A DNA stretch of 64,000 nt from Limnobaculum parvum (lineage in GTDB: Bacteria > Pseudomonadota > Gammaproteobacteria > Enterobacterales > Enterobacteriaceae), in contig NZ_CP029185.2 of NCBI RefSeq assembly GCF_003096015.2, positions 1,212,001-1,276,000 of the forward strand, read 5' to 3'. The notes beneath the pieces were generated by a model. The model did no database searches, was not told where the DNA came from, and saw only the letters and a program-made list of their open reading frames with translations. Position 1 is the first letter of the stretch. Every line of letters starts with the position of its first letter. The position numbers and the translations under genes were made by a program. Below are positions 29,145-39,976 of this stretch, in pieces.

Positions 29145-30272
29145 GTGAAAATTCTGGCTGATGAAAATATGCCTTATGCCCGCGAACTGTTCGGGCAGTT
29201 GGGTGAGGTAAGTCTGGTTGCCGGACGGCAGATAGAGCGTGAACGATTAGCGGATGCTGACGTGCTAATGGTTCGTTCAGTCACCAAAGTAAATAGCGAG
29301 TTATTGAGCGGTTCTCAGATTCGTTTTGTGGGGACAGCAACAGCAGGTACCGATCATGTTGATGATATCTGGCTTAAACAGCATGGTATAGGCTTTTCGG
29401 GGGCTCCGGGCTGCAACGCGATTGCCGTTGTTGAGTATGTCTTCTCTTCCTTACTGATGCTGGCTGAACGAGATGGTTTTCAACTCCAAGATAAAACCGT
29501 CGGCATTGTTGGTGTTGGTAACGTAGGCTCACGATTAAATAACCGACTGAAAGCATTAGGCGTCAGAACGTTGTTATGCGATCCACCTCGGGCACGCAAA
29601 GAAAAAGACACAGAATTTTTACCGCTAGAAATGCTGGTGCAGCAGGCCGATATTTTAACCTTCCACACGCCTTTGTATAAAGATGGGGTGGATAAGACCT
29701 TCCATATGGTGGATGACTCAGTTCTAGCTGCTATAGCTCCAGGGCGTATTTTGATTAATGCCAGTCGCGGTGCGGTGGTGGATAATATTGCTTTATTGCG
29801 AGCCTTGGAGAAAGGGAAACAGCTGAGTACTATTCTTGACGTTTGGGAACCTGAACCAGACTTACTGCTGCCGCTATTGGCGCGGGTAGATATCGGTACT
29901 CCTCATATAGCGGGTTATTCGCTGGAGGGGAAGGCGCGTGGCACCACTCAGATTTATCAGGCACTGAGTGAATATATGGGGCAACCGAAAAACATCGAGT
30001 TCTCTTCTTTATTACCGCAGGCAGAGTTCAACCATATCACTTTTAACGGTGAATTAGATGAACACAGGCTAAAACGATTAGTTCATCTGGTGTATGATGT
30101 GCGCCGTGATGATGCGCCACTAAGAAAAGTGGCAGGCCAGCGCGGTGAGTTTGACCGCTTACGTAAAGAGTATGTCGAACGTAGAGAGTGGTCCTCTCTA
30201 ACCGTTGAGTGTGACAATGTTGAGACTGCCACTCAGCTTCAGCAGCTTGGCTTTAGCGTCAGATATCGATAA
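29145..30272 (+). CDS. pdxB: Erythronate-4-phosphate dehydrogenase PdxB
   Basis: A 375-residue NAD-dependent 2-hydroxyacid dehydrogenase of pyridoxal phosphate synthesis (E. coli 378). The Rossmann motif [12 protein letters not shown] is at about 121-132. The catalytic Arg is in [10 protein letters not shown], and the Glu and His are in DVWEPEP and [12 protein letters not shown]. The C-terminal ~90 residues form the PdxB dimerisation domain. It begins the pdxB-usg-truA-dedA-accD-folC-dedD-cvpA-purF block, in the same order as in E. coli. Confidence 0.97.
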   Translation: MKILADENMPYARELFGQLGEVSLVAGRQIERERLADADVLMVRSVTKVNSELLSGSQIRFVGTATAGTDHVDDIWLKQHGIGFSGAPGCNAIAVVEYVFSSLLMLAERDGFQLQDKTVGIVGVGNVGSRLNNRLKALGVRTLLCDPPRARKEKDTEFLPLEMLVQQADILTFHTPLYKDGVDKTFHMVDDSVLAAIAPGRILINASRGAVVDNIALLRALEKGKQLSTILDVWEPEPDLLLPLLARVDIGTPHIAGYSLEGKARGTTQIYQALSEYMGQPKNIEFSSLLPQAEFNHITFNGELDEHRLKRLVHLVYDVRRDDAPLRKVAGQRGEFDRLRKEYVERREWSSLTVECDNVETATQLQQLGFSVRYR

Positions 30273-30372
30273 CACTTGAATTAAAATGATTCCACAGCAT
30301 GCTCTTTTTCCCCAAAAGGAGAGAGGGAGTGTGCCGTGATGTGCATACATGTAACAATTTGGAGAGCTCAGC

Positions 30373-31383
30373 ATGACTGATGGTTGGCAAGTCGCGGTAC
30401 TTGGGGCGACAGGAGCAGTAGGTGAGGCCCTGCTTGAGTTGTTGCAGGAGCGCAATTTCCCCGTTGGAGAACTGCATCTTTTAGCCAGTGAACGCACTGC
30501 CGGTGAAACGCTGCGTTTTAATGGTAAAAGTATTGTGGTACAGAACGCGGCTGAATTTGACTGGTCGCAGGCCCAGTTGGCTTTCTTTGTTGCAGGAGCA
30601 GAAGCGGCAGTACGCTATGCTGACGAAGCGGCGAGTAGTGGATGCTTGGTCATTGATAACAGCGGGGTATATTCCCTTGAGCCGGAAGTGCCTTTAGTGG
30701 TGCCGGGGGTGAACAATCATGCGTTATCAGAGTATCGTAATCGCAATATTGTTGCCGTAGCCGATAGTTTGACCAGCCAGTTGCTGACGGCGATTAAGCC
30801 ACTTTCTGAAGCAGCCGGTCTTTCTCGGCTTCAGGTAACCGCCATGTTATCTGCCTCCGCGCACGGTAAAGCGGCAGTGGACGATCTGGCCGGCCAAAGT
30901 GCCCGTTTGCTAAATGGTTTACCGGTAGAAGAGGGTTTCTTTAACAAACAATTGGCGTTTAATTTGCTACCACTGTTACCTGATTTTGAAGGAAGCGTTA
31001 GAGAAGAACGCCGTATGGTGGATGAGACCCGTAAAGTCCTGCAAGATGATGGGCTGATGATTTCAATATCTTGCATTCAGTCCCCAGTATTCTATGGTAA
31101 TGCGCAAGTGGTACATATGGAAGGACTGCGTCCACTATCGGCGGAAGAGGCTTATGATGAGCTCTCCAATGCTGAAGATATTCAACTTAGCGAGAATGAT
31201 GATTATCCCACTCAGGTTAGTGATGCGACCGGCAATCCACACTTAAGCATTGGCTGCTTACGTAATGACTATGGTATTCCTGAGCAGATCCAATTCTGGT
31301 CGGTTGCTGATAATATCCGTTTTGGCGGCGCATTAATGATGGTGAAAACGGCGGAGAGCCTGACTCAGGAGTATTTTTACTGA
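30373..31383 (+). CDS. usg: USG-1 protein, aspartate-semialdehyde dehydrogenase homologue
   Basis: A 336-residue paralogue of aspartate-semialdehyde dehydrogenase. The N-terminal [22 protein letters not shown] is the NADP-binding motif. Where true Asd has the catalytic Cys (normally in a GGNCT-type motif), this protein reads [12 protein letters not shown], so it is probably not an active Asd. This loss is typical of Usg. Role unknown. The stop overlaps the truA start by one base, so the two are translationally coupled. Confidence 0.93.
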   Translation: MTDGWQVAVLGATGAVGEALLELLQERNFPVGELHLLASERTAGETLRFNGKSIVVQNAAEFDWSQAQLAFFVAGAEAAVRYADEAASSGCLVIDNSGVYSLEPEVPLVVPGVNNHALSEYRNRNIVAVADSLTSQLLTAIKPLSEAAGLSRLQVTAMLSASAHGKAAVDDLAGQSARLLNGLPVEEGFFNKQLAFNLLPLLPDFEGSVREERRMVDETRKVLQDDGLMISISCIQSPVFYGNAQVVHMEGLRPLSAEEAYDELSNAEDIQLSENDDYPTQVSDATGNPHLSIGCLRNDYGIPEQIQFWSVADNIRFGGALMMVKTAESLTQEYFY

Positions 31384-32198
31384 TGTCAGCGGCGGGAAAA
31401 GTTAAGGTTGCATTAGGCATCGAGTATGATGGCAGTGCCTATTGTGGCTGGCAACGCCAACAGGAAGTTGCCAGCATTCAGGGGCATTTGGAACAGGCAT
31501 TAACTCAAGTGGCTAACCAACCGATAACCGTTTTTTGTGCTGGCCGTACGGATGCGGGCGTTCATGCCACTGGGCAGGTAATCCACTTTGAGACCGATGT
31601 TCAACGGCAAGATGTTGCTTGGACAATGGGCGTGAATGCCAATCTACCAAAGAATATTGCCGTGCGTTGGATAAAACAGGTTGATGAAGATTTTCATGCC
31701 CGTTTCAGTGCAACGGCACGTCGTTATCGTTATATTATTTATAACCATCGTTTTCGTCCTGCCATATTAAGCCGCGGGGTTACCCATTTTCATTTACCTC
31801 TGGACGAAGCGCGTATGCACCGTGCCGGGCAGCACCTGTTAGGTGAAAATGATTTTACCTCTTTTCGGGCCGTGTATTGCCAATCGCGTACGCCGTGGCG
31901 GAATGTAAATCATTTAAATGTCTCGCGACAGGGTGCCTATGTAGTGGTAGATATAAAGGCTAATGCGTTTGTGCATCATATGGTGAGAAATATTGTTGGC
32001 AGCCTGCTGGAGGTTGGTTGTGGCAATCAGCATGAGCACTGGATGGCTGAACTGCTGGCTGCGAAAGATCGCACACTGGCTGCTGCAACGGCAAAGGCGG
32101 AAGGCCTGTATTTAGTGGCGGTGGATTATCCGGAGCGTTTTGAGTTACCCAACTTGCCGCTAGGCCCGCTTTTTTTAGATAACAACCTTTGTGGATGA
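31383..32198 (+). CDS. truA: tRNA pseudouridine(38-40) synthase TruA
   Basis: A 271-residue pseudouridine synthase that modifies the anticodon stem-loop at positions 38-40. The catalytic Asp57 is in [27 protein letters not shown] opens the protein and [23 protein letters not shown] is the C-terminal family motif. The ATG overlaps the usg stop. A run of seven T near the end (32170-32176) is intact and in frame. Confidence 0.97.
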   Translation: MSAAGKVKVALGIEYDGSAYCGWQRQQEVASIQGHLEQALTQVANQPITVFCAGRTDAGVHATGQVIHFETDVQRQDVAWTMGVNANLPKNIAVRWIKQVDEDFHARFSATARRYRYIIYNHRFRPAILSRGVTHFHLPLDEARMHRAGQHLLGENDFTSFRAVYCQSRTPWRNVNHLNVSRQGAYVVVDIKANAFVHHMVRNIVGSLLEVGCGNQHEHWMAELLAAKDRTLAAATAKAEGLYLVAVDYPERFELPNLPLGPLFLDNNLCG

Positions 32199-32210
32199 TT
32201 AACAGCTACT

Positions 32211-32876
32211 ATGGATTACATTACTTATTTAATTGATTTCATTCTCCATATCGATGTGCATTTAGCGCATATCTTTGAAAATTATGGCATGTGGGTATAT
32301 GGCATCCTATTTTTGATTTTGTTTTGCGAGACAGGCCTAGTGGTAACGCCGTTCTTGCCAGGGGATTCATTGCTGTTTGTTGCTGGCGCGTTATCGGCAC
32401 TGCCGGGAAATGATATTAATGTCCATGCTATGGTGGCATTGATGATTACCGCAGCCATTTTAGGCGATGCGGTAAACTACATCATTGGTAAACTATTTGG
32501 TGAACAACTATTTAGAAACCCAGATTCTAAAATATTTCGCAGAAGTTATCTGGTGAAAACCCATGAGTTCTATGAACGTCATGGCGGCAAAACCATTATT
32601 CTGGCTCGATTTGTTCCGATCGTTAGAACATTTGCGCCGTTTGTTGCCGGTATGGGGCATATGAGCTATCGCCATTTTGCCACTTATAACATTATTGGGG
32701 CCGTGCTCTGGGTTGTGCTGTTCACGTATGCAGGATATATTTTCGGCGATTTAAAGATTGTGCAAGATAACTTAAAATTATTGATAGTTGCGATTATCCT
32801 TATTTCGATTATGCCGGGTGTGATAGAGGTTATTCGCCATCGTCGCGCGGCTGCAAAAAATAAAAAAATACAATAA
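32211..32876 (+). CDS. dedA: DedA family membrane protein
   Basis: A 221-residue inner-membrane protein of the DedA/SNARE-associated family, thought to be proton-coupled lipid carriers. Visible are [19 protein letters not shown] (acidic site and re-entrant loop), [22 protein letters not shown] (the essential Arg pair), and several transmembrane segments. It ends in a basic tail. It starts 12 bases after truA, continuing the operon. Confidence 0.94.
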   Translation: MDYITYLIDFILHIDVHLAHIFENYGMWVYGILFLILFCETGLVVTPFLPGDSLLFVAGALSALPGNDINVHAMVALMITAAILGDAVNYIIGKLFGEQLFRNPDSKIFRRSYLVKTHEFYERHGGKTIILARFVPIVRTFAPFVAGMGHMSYRHFATYNIIGAVLWVVLFTYAGYIFGDLKIVQDNLKLLIVAIILISIMPGVIEVIRHRRAAAKNKKIQ

Positions 32877-33074
32877 TTCATTTGGTTATGATTTTCTCTA
32901 TGTAGAATAAAGGGTTCCGATAAGTTTTTAGTCCACTCTATCGGAGCGTTATGGTTTAATGGGCGATTATTTATGTCATATACCTGTGCCAGACAATCAC
33001 TGTCATTATCACAGGAAGATATCAGTCTGAATAACAGGCCAGCAGTATGCTCGGTTTAAACAGAAAGGTCATCA

Positions 33075-33982
33075 ATGAGCTGGATTGAAAGAATTTTAAG
33101 TAAGAGCAGCGCTCCAACGCGCAAAGCTAGCATCCCTGAAGGGGTTTGGACCAAGTGCGATAGCTGTGGTCAGGTGCTTTATCGCGCTGAGCTGGATCGT
33201 AATCTGGACGTTTGTCCTAAGTGCGATCACCATATGCGTATGAGTGCCCGGGTGCGTCTGCATAGCTTCCTAGATAAAGGTAGTGAAGTTGAGCTGGGTA
33301 GCGAGCTTGAACCTAAAGATCTGCTGAAGTTTAAAGATTCTAAAAAATATAAAGATCGTCTGTCCGCAGCTCAAAAAGAGACGGATGAGAAAGATGCACT
33401 GGTCGTCATGAAAGGTACCCTGTACGGAATGCCAGTCGTGGTAGCATCGTTTGAATTCTCTTTTATGGGGGGTCAATGGCGTCAGTGGTTGGAGCCCGTT
33501 TTGTTCGCGGTGTTGAACAGGCGTTGGAAGATAATTGCCCACTGGTTTGTTTCTCTGCCAGCGGCGGTGCCCGTATGCAGGAAGCTTTGTTCTCTCTGAT
33601 GCAGATGGCCAAAACTAGCGCCGCATTAGCTAAAATGCAAGAGCGTGGGTTGCCTTATATTTCAGTATTAACTGACCCAACGATGGGTGGTGTTTCTGCC
33701 AGTTTGGCAATGCTGGGTGACATCAACGTGGCAGAACCAAAAGCCTTGATCGGCTTTGCTGGCCCACGGGTTATTGAGCAGACTGTCCGTGAAAAGTTAC
33801 CGCCAGGTTTCCAGCGCAGTGAGTTTTTGATTGAGAAAGGGGCAATCGATATGATTGTTCGCCGTCCTGAAATGCGTCAGCGTTTAGCTGGCCTGCTGGC
33901 AAAAATGACCGGTCAGCCTCTGCCGACTGAGGGTGAAACTCAGGCCGAACCTTCAGAGCCGACGCAAGAAGCGAAAGAGTAG
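33075..33982 (+). CDS. accD: Acetyl-CoA carboxylase carboxyltransferase subunit beta AccD, one-base frameshift
   Basis: The beta subunit of the carboxyltransferase that makes malonyl-CoA. The N-terminal zinc finger (CDSCG and CPKCDHH) and the crotonase-like core ([44 protein letters not shown]) are both intact, but they lie in two frames. The break is in SFMGG at 33467-33472 (six G). Restoring one G, or a T next to it, gives [21 protein letters not shown], exactly the family sequence. AccD is essential in E. coli, and both halves look well conserved, so a missed base in the assembly is much more likely than a real mutation. Repaired length is about 302 residues. Confidence 0.95.
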
Positions 33983-34012
33983 CTCTGAACGGTGATTTAC
34001 TAATGATAATTA

Positions 34013-34040
34013 CACAATCCGGTCTTTTGGTCGGATTGTG
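34013..34040 (+). terminator. Hairpin between accD and folC
   Basis: CACAATCCG pairs with CGGATTGTG around a 10-nt loop. No T-tract follows, so partial termination at most. Confidence 0.45.
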
Positions 34041-34073
34041 CAAAACAATACCGTAGCTAAGTGAACGGGAATC

Positions 34074-35354
34074 ATGAAAGATCTGGAAATACCACAAGCC
34101 ACGTCGCCTCTTGCCTCGTGGCTTTATTATCTTGAACACCTGCATAGCAAGGCTATCGAATTAGGTCTGGAGCGGGTTCGTTTGGTCGCTGAACGCCTTG
34201 ATTTACTCAAGCCTGCCCCCTATGTCTTCACTGTTGCTGGAACTAACGGCAAGGGTACGACCTGCCGAACGCTGGAAACTATTTTGATGGCCGAAGGCTA
34301 TCGGGTTGGCGTTTACAGTTCCCCTCATTTGGTTCGTTATACCGAACGGGTACGAATTCAGGGGCAAGAACTGGCAGAAAGTGACCATACCCAGGCTTTT
34401 TCCCTGATCGAACAGGGAAGAGGGGAAACCTCACTGACCTATTTTGAGTTTGGTACCCTGTCAGCGTTTCAACTGTTTAAGCAAGCCCGGCTGGATGTGG
34501 TCATTCTGGAGGTCGGACTGGGTGGACGTCTGGATGCAACCAATATAGTTGATGCCGATGTGGCCGTCGTCACCAGTATCGCATTGGACCATACTGACTG
34601 GTTAGGTTTTGATCGCGAAAGTATCGGTCGTGAAAAAGCTGGTATTTTCCGTTCAGCACGTCCGGCTGTCGTGGGTGAACCCGATATGCCACAAAGTATT
34701 GTCGATGTTGCTCATCAGCTTAATGCACATCTTTACTGTCGTGGCCATGAGTGGTCATTCAGCGTCAATCCTACGGGTGATAGCTGGAGCTGGCAGGCGA
34801 ATGGAGAACAACTCACTTCTTTACCATTGCCAAACGTGCCATTAGCGAATGCGGCAACGGCGATGGCTGCCCTGCATTACTCTTCGTTGAGTCTGGGTGA
34901 TGATGCTATTCATCAGGGATTAAAGCAAACCTCACTGCCGGGCCGCTTCCAGATTATTGGTCAGTCACCGTTAAGAATTCTTGATGTGGCTCATAACCCT
35001 CATGCGGCAGGCTATTTAGCTGAACGCTTGGCGGCGTTACCTAAGCTGGGTGGAAAGGTTTATGCAGTAATTGGAATGCTGTCGGATAAAGATATCGAAG
35101 GCACTTTAGCATTACTTAAACCTCAAGTGGATATATGGTATTGCGCTCCTCTGGAAGGGCCTCGTGGCGCGACAGCAGGGCAGTTGGCGCAGTATTTACC
35201 TCAACCGCATATCTTTTCTGATGTTAAACAGGCCTGGAATCAGGCGCTACAGGATTCGGGTAGTCAGGACACCATTATTGTCTGTGGTTCCTTCCACACG
35301 GTTGCACACGTGATGGAAGCGTTGGAGTCATGCACAGGAGAACAGGATGGCTAG
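34074..35354 (+). CDS. folC: Bifunctional dihydrofolate/folylpolyglutamate synthase FolC
   Basis: A 426-residue Mur-ligase-type enzyme (E. coli 422) that joins glutamate to dihydropteroate and adds further glutamates to folates. The ATP loop [10 protein letters not shown] is near residue 55. [23 protein letters not shown] and ALDHTDWLG are family motifs, with DVAHNPHA at the start of the C-terminal domain. Its end overlaps the dedD start by 8 bases. Confidence 0.97.
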   Translation: MKDLEIPQATSPLASWLYYLEHLHSKAIELGLERVRLVAERLDLLKPAPYVFTVAGTNGKGTTCRTLETILMAEGYRVGVYSSPHLVRYTERVRIQGQELAESDHTQAFSLIEQGRGETSLTYFEFGTLSAFQLFKQARLDVVILEVGLGGRLDATNIVDADVAVVTSIALDHTDWLGFDRESIGREKAGIFRSARPAVVGEPDMPQSIVDVAHQLNAHLYCRGHEWSFSVNPTGDSWSWQANGEQLTSLPLPNVPLANAATAMAALHYSSLSLGDDAIHQGLKQTSLPGRFQIIGQSPLRILDVAHNPHAAGYLAERLAALPKLGGKVYAVIGMLSDKDIEGTLALLKPQVDIWYCAPLEGPRGATAGQLAQYLPQPHIFSDVKQAWNQALQDSGSQDTIIVCGSFHTVAHVMEALESCTGEQDG

Positions 35355-36192
35355 TCAATTTCAGAACCGGCTGGTGGGAGCAGTGATTATTGTCGCTATT
35401 GGGGTAATTGTCATTCCCAGCCTGTTTGACGGTAAGAAAAAACATTACGAAGATGAGTTTGCTTCAATCCCTTTGGTACCTAAAGAAGGGGATGAGCAGA
35501 ACACTGAAATTTTACCTTCGGTAAATCATAATCTACCGCCGGTAAATACAGGCGTTACCACACCTGAAGCGGGTGACGGCTCTGAACCGGGAGCGATAGA
35601 GACGCCACCGCTGGCGGCAGGTAATGGAGGGGTAACAACACCGCCAGAAGTCGTACCGCCAACTAAAAAACCAGAAGTCAAACCAGAGCTGAAGCCTGAT
35701 CCTAAACCAGAGCCTAAACCAGAGCCTAAGCCTGAGCCAAAACCGACGGTGAAGCCAGTCGATCCTAAACCAGAACCTAAGCCTGAGCCAAAACCGACGG
35801 TGAAGCCAGCCGATCCTAAACCAGAGCCTAAACCTGAGCCAAAACCGACGGTGAAGCCAGCCGATCCTAAGCCAGAACCTAAACCGGAGTCTAAACCAAC
35901 GGTTAAGCCGACAGAGCCGACCAAGCCGGTAGAAAAACCGCCTGTTGGTCAGGCTTATATTGTTCAGCTTGGCGCATTAAAAAATGCAGATAAGGTGAAT
36001 GAGTTAGTTGCTACGTTGCGTTTGTCAGGTTACCGAGTATATACGGCGCCTGCGACACCGGTTTCGGGGCAGATTACGCGTTTAGTGGTTGGCCCGGATC
36101 CTTCAAAACAAAAACTTGAAGCATCATTGCCGGACTTACATCGACTGACTGGGCTGAGTGGACAAGTTAAAGCATATAGTACCGGACGATAA
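35347..36192 (+). CDS. dedD: SPOR-domain cell-division protein DedD with an enlarged Pro/Lys repeat linker
   Basis: A 281-residue, single-pass inner-membrane protein (E. coli DedD about 220). The N-terminal anchor is [20 protein letters not shown]. The C-terminal SPOR domain (about 200-278, [23 protein letters not shown]) binds denuded glycan at the septum. Between them lies an extended linker with 17-residue Pro/Lys/Glu repeats of the type [16 protein letters not shown]. The repeats account for most of the extra length and are listed separately. The gene overlaps folC. Confidence 0.92.
   Translation: MASQFQNRLVGAVIIVAIGVIVIPSLFDGKKKHYEDEFASIPLVPKEGDEQNTEILPSVNHNLPPVNTGVTTPEAGDGSEPGAIETPPLAAGNGGVTTPPEVVPPTKKPEVKPELKPDPKPEPKPEPKPEPKPTVKPVDPKPEPKPEPKPTVKPADPKPEPKPEPKPTVKPADPKPEPKPESKPTVKPTEPTKPVEKPPVGQAYIVQLGALKNADKVNELVATLRLSGYRVYTAPATPVSGQITRLVVGPDPSKQKLEASLPDLHRLTGLSGQVKAYSTGR
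35698..35913 (+). repeat. Coding minisatellite in dedD (51-bp period)
   Basis: GATCCTAAACCAGA-type starts recur at 35761, 35812 and 35863, exactly 51 bases apart, with a variant unit starting at 35698. The units are nearly identical at DNA level, so copy number can change by slippage or recombination without breaking the frame. Confidence 0.85.
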
Positions 36193-36216
36193 CGTTTGCT
36201 TAAGTGGAAAAACGAT

Positions 36217-36232
36217 ACGCAAACGTTTTCTT
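36217..36232 (+). promoter_or_regulatory. PurR operator of cvpA-purF
   Basis: ACGCAAACGTTTTCTT matches the PurR consensus (ACGCAAACGTTTTCNT) fully and is followed by TAGAAT at 36240, a likely -10. Purine repression of cvpA-purF is expected from E. coli. The first half also forms the 3' arm of a 9-bp stem with AACGTTTGC at 36191-36199, so the site may double as the dedD terminator. Confidence 0.85.
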
Positions 36233-36323
36233 TTTCTGTTAGAATACGCTGAAAATCAGACGGCGTAGCATTTACATAGGCTGATTTTATGAAGTACCAC
36301 ATTATGAATACATGGATGTACAT

Positions 36324-36821
36324 ATGATGAATTGGGTTGACTATGCCATTATCGGCATTATTGTTTTTTCAGTGCTGGTTAGCCTGATTAGAGGATTCGT
36401 TCGTGAAGCGTTGTCATTGGTAACTTGGGTAGCGGCATTTTTTGTAGCCAGTCAATTTTACCCTTACCTGACAGTTTATTTTACGCAGTTTCAGGACGAG
36501 TTGGTACGTAACGGAATTGCTATCGCCGCGCTATTTATTGCGACATTGATTGTGGGTGCTATTGTTAACTATGTAATCGGTTCCTTGGTAAAACATACCG
36601 GACTTTCCGGAACGGACCGCGTTTTGGGCATCTGTTTTGGTGCTTTAAGAGGCGTGCTAATTGTCGCTGCGTTACTGTTTTTCCTTGACTCATTTACATC
36701 GCTTTCTAAAAGCACAGATTGGGTACAGTCCCAGTTGATCCCGCAATTTAGTCATATTATCAAGTGGTTTTTTGACTACTTGCAAAGTTCGTCGAGTTTC
36801 TTGCCTCACGTTACGCAATAG
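36324..36821 (+). CDS. cvpA: CvpA family membrane protein
   Basis: A 165-residue inner-membrane protein (E. coli CvpA 162) needed for colicin V production in E. coli and linked to envelope integrity. Four hydrophobic segments are seen, with family motifs SLIRGFVREALSLVTW and GLSGTDRVLGICFGALRG. The start is at 36324 or 36327 (MMNWVDYAI); a frame from 36312 is longer without support. It lies in an operon with purF behind a PurR box. Confidence 0.94.
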   Translation: MMNWVDYAIIGIIVFSVLVSLIRGFVREALSLVTWVAAFFVASQFYPYLTVYFTQFQDELVRNGIAIAALFIATLIVGAIVNYVIGSLVKHTGLSGTDRVLGICFGALRGVLIVAALLFFLDSFTSLSKSTDWVQSQLIPQFSHIIKWFFDYLQSSSSFLPHVTQ

Positions 36822-36871
36822 ACATTTTCGTCAGGGTGGGCGTGGGGTGATACTGATGAGGAAAAGACAGC

Positions 36872-38389
36872 ATGTGCGGTATTGTCGGTATTGTTGGTTT
36901 TACACCAGTCAACCAATCCATCTATGATGCGCTCACGGTGCTTCAGCACCGTGGGCAGGATGCTGCGGGTATTGTTACCATTGATGAAAATAACAATTTT
37001 CGCTTAAGAAAAGCCAACGGCCTAGTGAAGGACGTGTTTGAGATGCGGCATATGCAGCGTCTGCAAGGTAACATGGGTATCGGGCATGTTCGTTATCCTA
37101 CGGCAGGTGGGTCTAGCGTTTCTGAAGCTCAACCGTTTTACGTTAACTCCCCTTATGGTATTTCTCTGGCTCACAATGGTAATCTGACCAACGCCCATGA
37201 ACTGAAGCATAAGATGTTTGAAGTGGCTCGTCGCCATATTAACACTTCCTCTGATTCTGAAGTTCTGTTGAATATTCTGGCCAGCGAGCTGGATAACTTT
37301 CGCCATTATCCGTTAACGCCTGAGGATATTTTTGTCTCGGTTCGCAATACTCATAAATTGATCCGTGGGGCTTACGCCTGTGTAGCCATGATTATCGGTC
37401 ACGGTATGTTGGCGTTTCGCGATCCCAACGGTATTCGTCCGTTGGTGATTGGCAAACGGAAGCTGGAGGACGGCCGTATCGAGTATATGGTCGCTTCTGA
37501 GAGCGTAGCGCTGGATACCTTAGGATTTGAGTTCTTGCGTGACGTCGAGCCGGGAGAGGCCATCTACGTGTCGGAACAAGGGCAAATGTTTACGCAACAG
37601 TGTGCCGATAACCCGCAAAGTCATCCTTGTTTGTTCGAGTATGTATATTTCGCTCGTCCGGATTCTTTTATCGATAAGATCTCTGTCTACAGTGCCCGTG
37701 TCCGTATGGGTAAAAAACTGGGTGAGAAGATTGCCCGTGAATGGGACGATTTGGATATCGATGTGGTTATTCCTATTCCAGAAACCTCCTGTGATATCGC
37801 TCTGGAAATTGCCCGTATTCTCGATAAACCCTATCGTCAGGGTTTTGTGAAAAATCGCTATGTTGGCCGGACCTTCATTATGCCGGGCCAGCAGGCGCGT
37901 AAACAATCGGTTCGTCGTAAACTTAACGCTAACCGTGCTGAGTTCCGTGATAAGAACGTGCTGTTGGTTGATGATTCTATTGTGCGCGGTACCACGTCAG
38001 AGCAGATCGTAGAAATGGCCCGTGAAGCAGGGGCTAAAAAGGTCTATCTGGCGTCGGCTGCTCCGGAAGTGCGTTTTCCTAACGTTTACGGCATCGATAT
38101 GCCAAGTGCCAATGAGTTAATTGCTCATGGTCGTGAAGTTGTTGAAATTAATCAAATCATTGGTGCGGATGCGTTAATTTTCCAGAATCTGGACGATCTT
38201 GTTGAGGCCGTTCGCGAAGATAATCATGATATCGAGAAGTTTGAGAGTTCCGTGTTCGACGGTATTTATGTCACGCGGGATATTGATCAAAACTATCTCG
38301 ATTATTTGGATACCTTGCGTAATGATGGCGCTAAGGTAGACAAAGATCATCATAATGCAGAAAATTTGGAAATGTATAACGAAGGGTAG
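36872..38389 (+). CDS. purF: Amidophosphoribosyltransferase PurF
   Basis: A 505-residue enzyme (E. coli 505) for the first step of purine synthesis: PRPP plus glutamine to 5-phosphoribosylamine. The N-terminal nucleophile Cys2 (MCGIVGIVG) is preserved and exposed after Met removal. The glutaminase domain (about 1-230) is followed by the PRTase domain with the PRPP loop [13 protein letters not shown]. It is preceded by cvpA and followed by a hairpin and a repeat array. Confidence 0.98.
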   Translation: MCGIVGIVGFTPVNQSIYDALTVLQHRGQDAAGIVTIDENNNFRLRKANGLVKDVFEMRHMQRLQGNMGIGHVRYPTAGGSSVSEAQPFYVNSPYGISLAHNGNLTNAHELKHKMFEVARRHINTSSDSEVLLNILASELDNFRHYPLTPEDIFVSVRNTHKLIRGAYACVAMIIGHGMLAFRDPNGIRPLVIGKRKLEDGRIEYMVASESVALDTLGFEFLRDVEPGEAIYVSEQGQMFTQQCADNPQSHPCLFEYVYFARPDSFIDKISVYSARVRMGKKLGEKIAREWDDLDIDVVIPIPETSCDIALEIARILDKPYRQGFVKNRYVGRTFIMPGQQARKQSVRRKLNANRAEFRDKNVLLVDDSIVRGTTSEQIVEMAREAGAKKVYLASAAPEVRFPNVYGIDMPSANELIAHGREVVEINQIIGADALIFQNLDDLVEAVREDNHDIEKFESSVFDGIYVTRDIDQNYLDYLDTLRNDGAKVDKDHHNAENLEMYNEG

Positions 38390-38418
38390 ATTGGCAATTA
38401 TTGATGATTGAACTTCGA

Positions 38419-38450
38419 AAATGCCGTGCTGATGTTTCAGTGCGGCATTT
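38419..38450 (+). terminator. purF terminator stem, separated from its T-tract by the repeat array
   Basis: AAATGCCG/CGGCATTT stem, 30 bases after the purF stop. Instead of T it is followed by the first repeat unit. The same stem recurs at the end of each unit, and only the last copy has a T-tract. Confidence 0.75.
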
Positions 38451-38735
38451 GAGACTGCTGGCAAACCTAATAATCAGTATCTGTGAATATTCCGGCCGTA
38501 AAAACGATATTGCTTAAATCACTTTCGTGCTTGGCTGTAAGACCATCTGTACTTAGCTGTAGAGCGCGTCGGGCCTAGATTCCCTAGGGGCGCTCCGGCA
38601 GCTAAAGCTGCTACGACCCCAACGGCAATCTCTCCCGCCGATTGGCTATGCTAAAACACAAAACCAATATAAAACTGAATCATGTGACTTTGTTATCAGT
38701 CTGAAATGCCGTGCTGATGTTTCAGTGCGGCATTT
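38451..38735 (+). repeat. Array repeat, unit 1
   Basis: 285 bp. It starts GAGACTGCTGGCAAACC and ends TTATCAGTCT plus the hairpin AAATGCCG...CGGCATTT. The two ends are imperfect inverted repeats (13 of 14 positions pair, with G-T). The centre has a nested hairpin: GGGG (38587) to CCCC (38620), with GCAGC/GCTGC inside. Confidence 0.95.
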
Positions 38736-39020
38736 GAGACTGCTGGCAAACCTAATAATCAGTATCTGTGAATATTCCGGCCGTAAAAACGATATTGCTC
38801 AAATCACTTTCGTGCTCGGCCGTAAGACCATCTGTACTTAGCTGTAGAGCGCGTCGGGCCTAGATTCCCTAGGGGCGCTCCGGCAGCTAAAGCTGCTACG
38901 ACCCCAACGGCAATCTCTCCCGCCGATTGGCTATGCTAAAACACAAAACCAATATAAAACTGAATCATGTGGCTTTGTTATCAGTCTGAAATGCCGTTCT
39001 GATGTTTCAGTGAGGAATTT
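38736..39020 (+). repeat. Array repeat, unit 2
   Basis: 285 bp and nearly identical to unit 1. Its closing hairpin is damaged (AGGAATTT instead of CGGCATTT). Confidence 0.95.
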
Positions 39021-39305
39021 GAGACTGCTGGCAAACCTAATAATCAGTATCTGTGAATATTCCGGCCGTAAAAACGATATTGCTTAAATTACTTTCGTGC
39101 TCGGCGGAAGACCATCTGTACTTAGCTGTAGAGCGCGTCGGGCCTAGATTCCCTAGGGGTGCTCCGGCAGCTAAAGCTGCTACGACCCCAACGGCAATCT
39201 CTCCCGCCGATTGGCTATGCTAAAAACACAAAACCAATATAAAACTGAATCATGTGGCTTTGTTATCAGTCTGAAATGCCGTGCTGATGTTTCAGTGCGG
39301 CATTT
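39021..39305 (+). repeat. Array repeat, unit 3
   Basis: 285 bp. It differs from units 1-2 in the CTCGGCGG region and has a T in GGGGTGCTCC. Small length differences cancel out (one base lost near 39103, one A gained near 39220). Confidence 0.95.
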
Positions 39306-39591
39306 GAGACTGCTGGCAAACCTAATAATCAGTATCTGTGAATATTCCGGCCGTAAAAACGATATTGCTCAAATCACTTTCGTGCTCGGCCGGAAGACCA
39401 TCTGTACTTAGCTGTAGAGCGCGTCGGGCCTAGATTCCCTAGGGGTGCTCCGGCAGCTAAAGCTGCTACGACCCCAACGGCAATCTCTCCCGCCGATTGG
39501 CTATGCTAAAACACAAAACCAATATAAAACATGAATCATGTGACTTTGTTATCAGTCTGAAATGCCGTGCTGATGTTTCAGTGTGGCATTT
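39306..39591 (+). repeat. Array repeat, unit 4
   Basis: 286 bp. It carries AAAACATGAATCATG (an inserted A near the right end). Its closing stem has a G-T pair (TGGCATTT). Confidence 0.95.
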
Positions 39592-39876
39592 CAGACTGCT
39601 GGCAAACCTAATAATCAGTATCTGTGAATATTCCGGCCGTAAAAACGATATTGCTCAAATTACTTTCGTGCTCGGTGGAAGACCATCTGTACTTAGCTGT
39701 AGAGCGCGTCGGGCCTAGATTCCCTAGGGGTGCTCCGGCAGCTAAAGCTGCTACGACCCCAACGGCAATCTCTCCCGCCGATTGGCTATGCTAAAACACA
39801 AAACCAATATAAAACATGAATCATGTGACTTTGTTATCAGTCTGAAATGCCGTTCTGATGTTTCAGTGCGGCATTT
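39592..39876 (+). repeat. Array repeat, unit 5
   Basis: 285 bp. It starts CAGACTGCTGG (G to C at the first base) and ends in the only hairpin copy with a T-tract. Confidence 0.95.
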
Positions 39877-39879
39877 TTT
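39845..39879 (+). terminator. Complete rho-independent terminator at the end of the array
   Basis: AAATGCCG/CGGCATTT stem followed by TTTTTT. This is probably the original purF terminator, now 1.4 kb from the purF stop. Confidence 0.75.
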
Positions 39880-39976
39880 ATTCATAAGCGTTATTACCCA
39901 ATAGGATTCTGATTGATAAAGTGCCCTGATTACGGCAAAGTCCTGTCATTATTCAGCGAATGCGAAGAGTTTTCAT

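Noticed and set aside
33467..33480. Programmed frameshifting in accD
   Set aside because: No classic slippery heptamer with downstream structure is evident, AccD is not known to need it in relatives, and two other genes show the same kind of one-base loss at a homopolymer; a sequencing error is simpler.
33476..33982. Separate gene for the second half of AccD
   Set aside because: Its first residues are internal AccD sequence and no ribosome site precedes the ATG.
39211..39718. Two open frames of 66 and 73 codons inside the repeat array
   Set aside because: They start in the flank of one repeat and run through the next, share the repeat's periodicity and have no ribosome site; frames in other units are broken by the small indels. 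They are byproducts of the repeat.
38451..39876. CRISPR array
   Set aside because: The periodic units are 285 bp and identical throughout, with no short repeat/spacer structure and no cas genes nearby.
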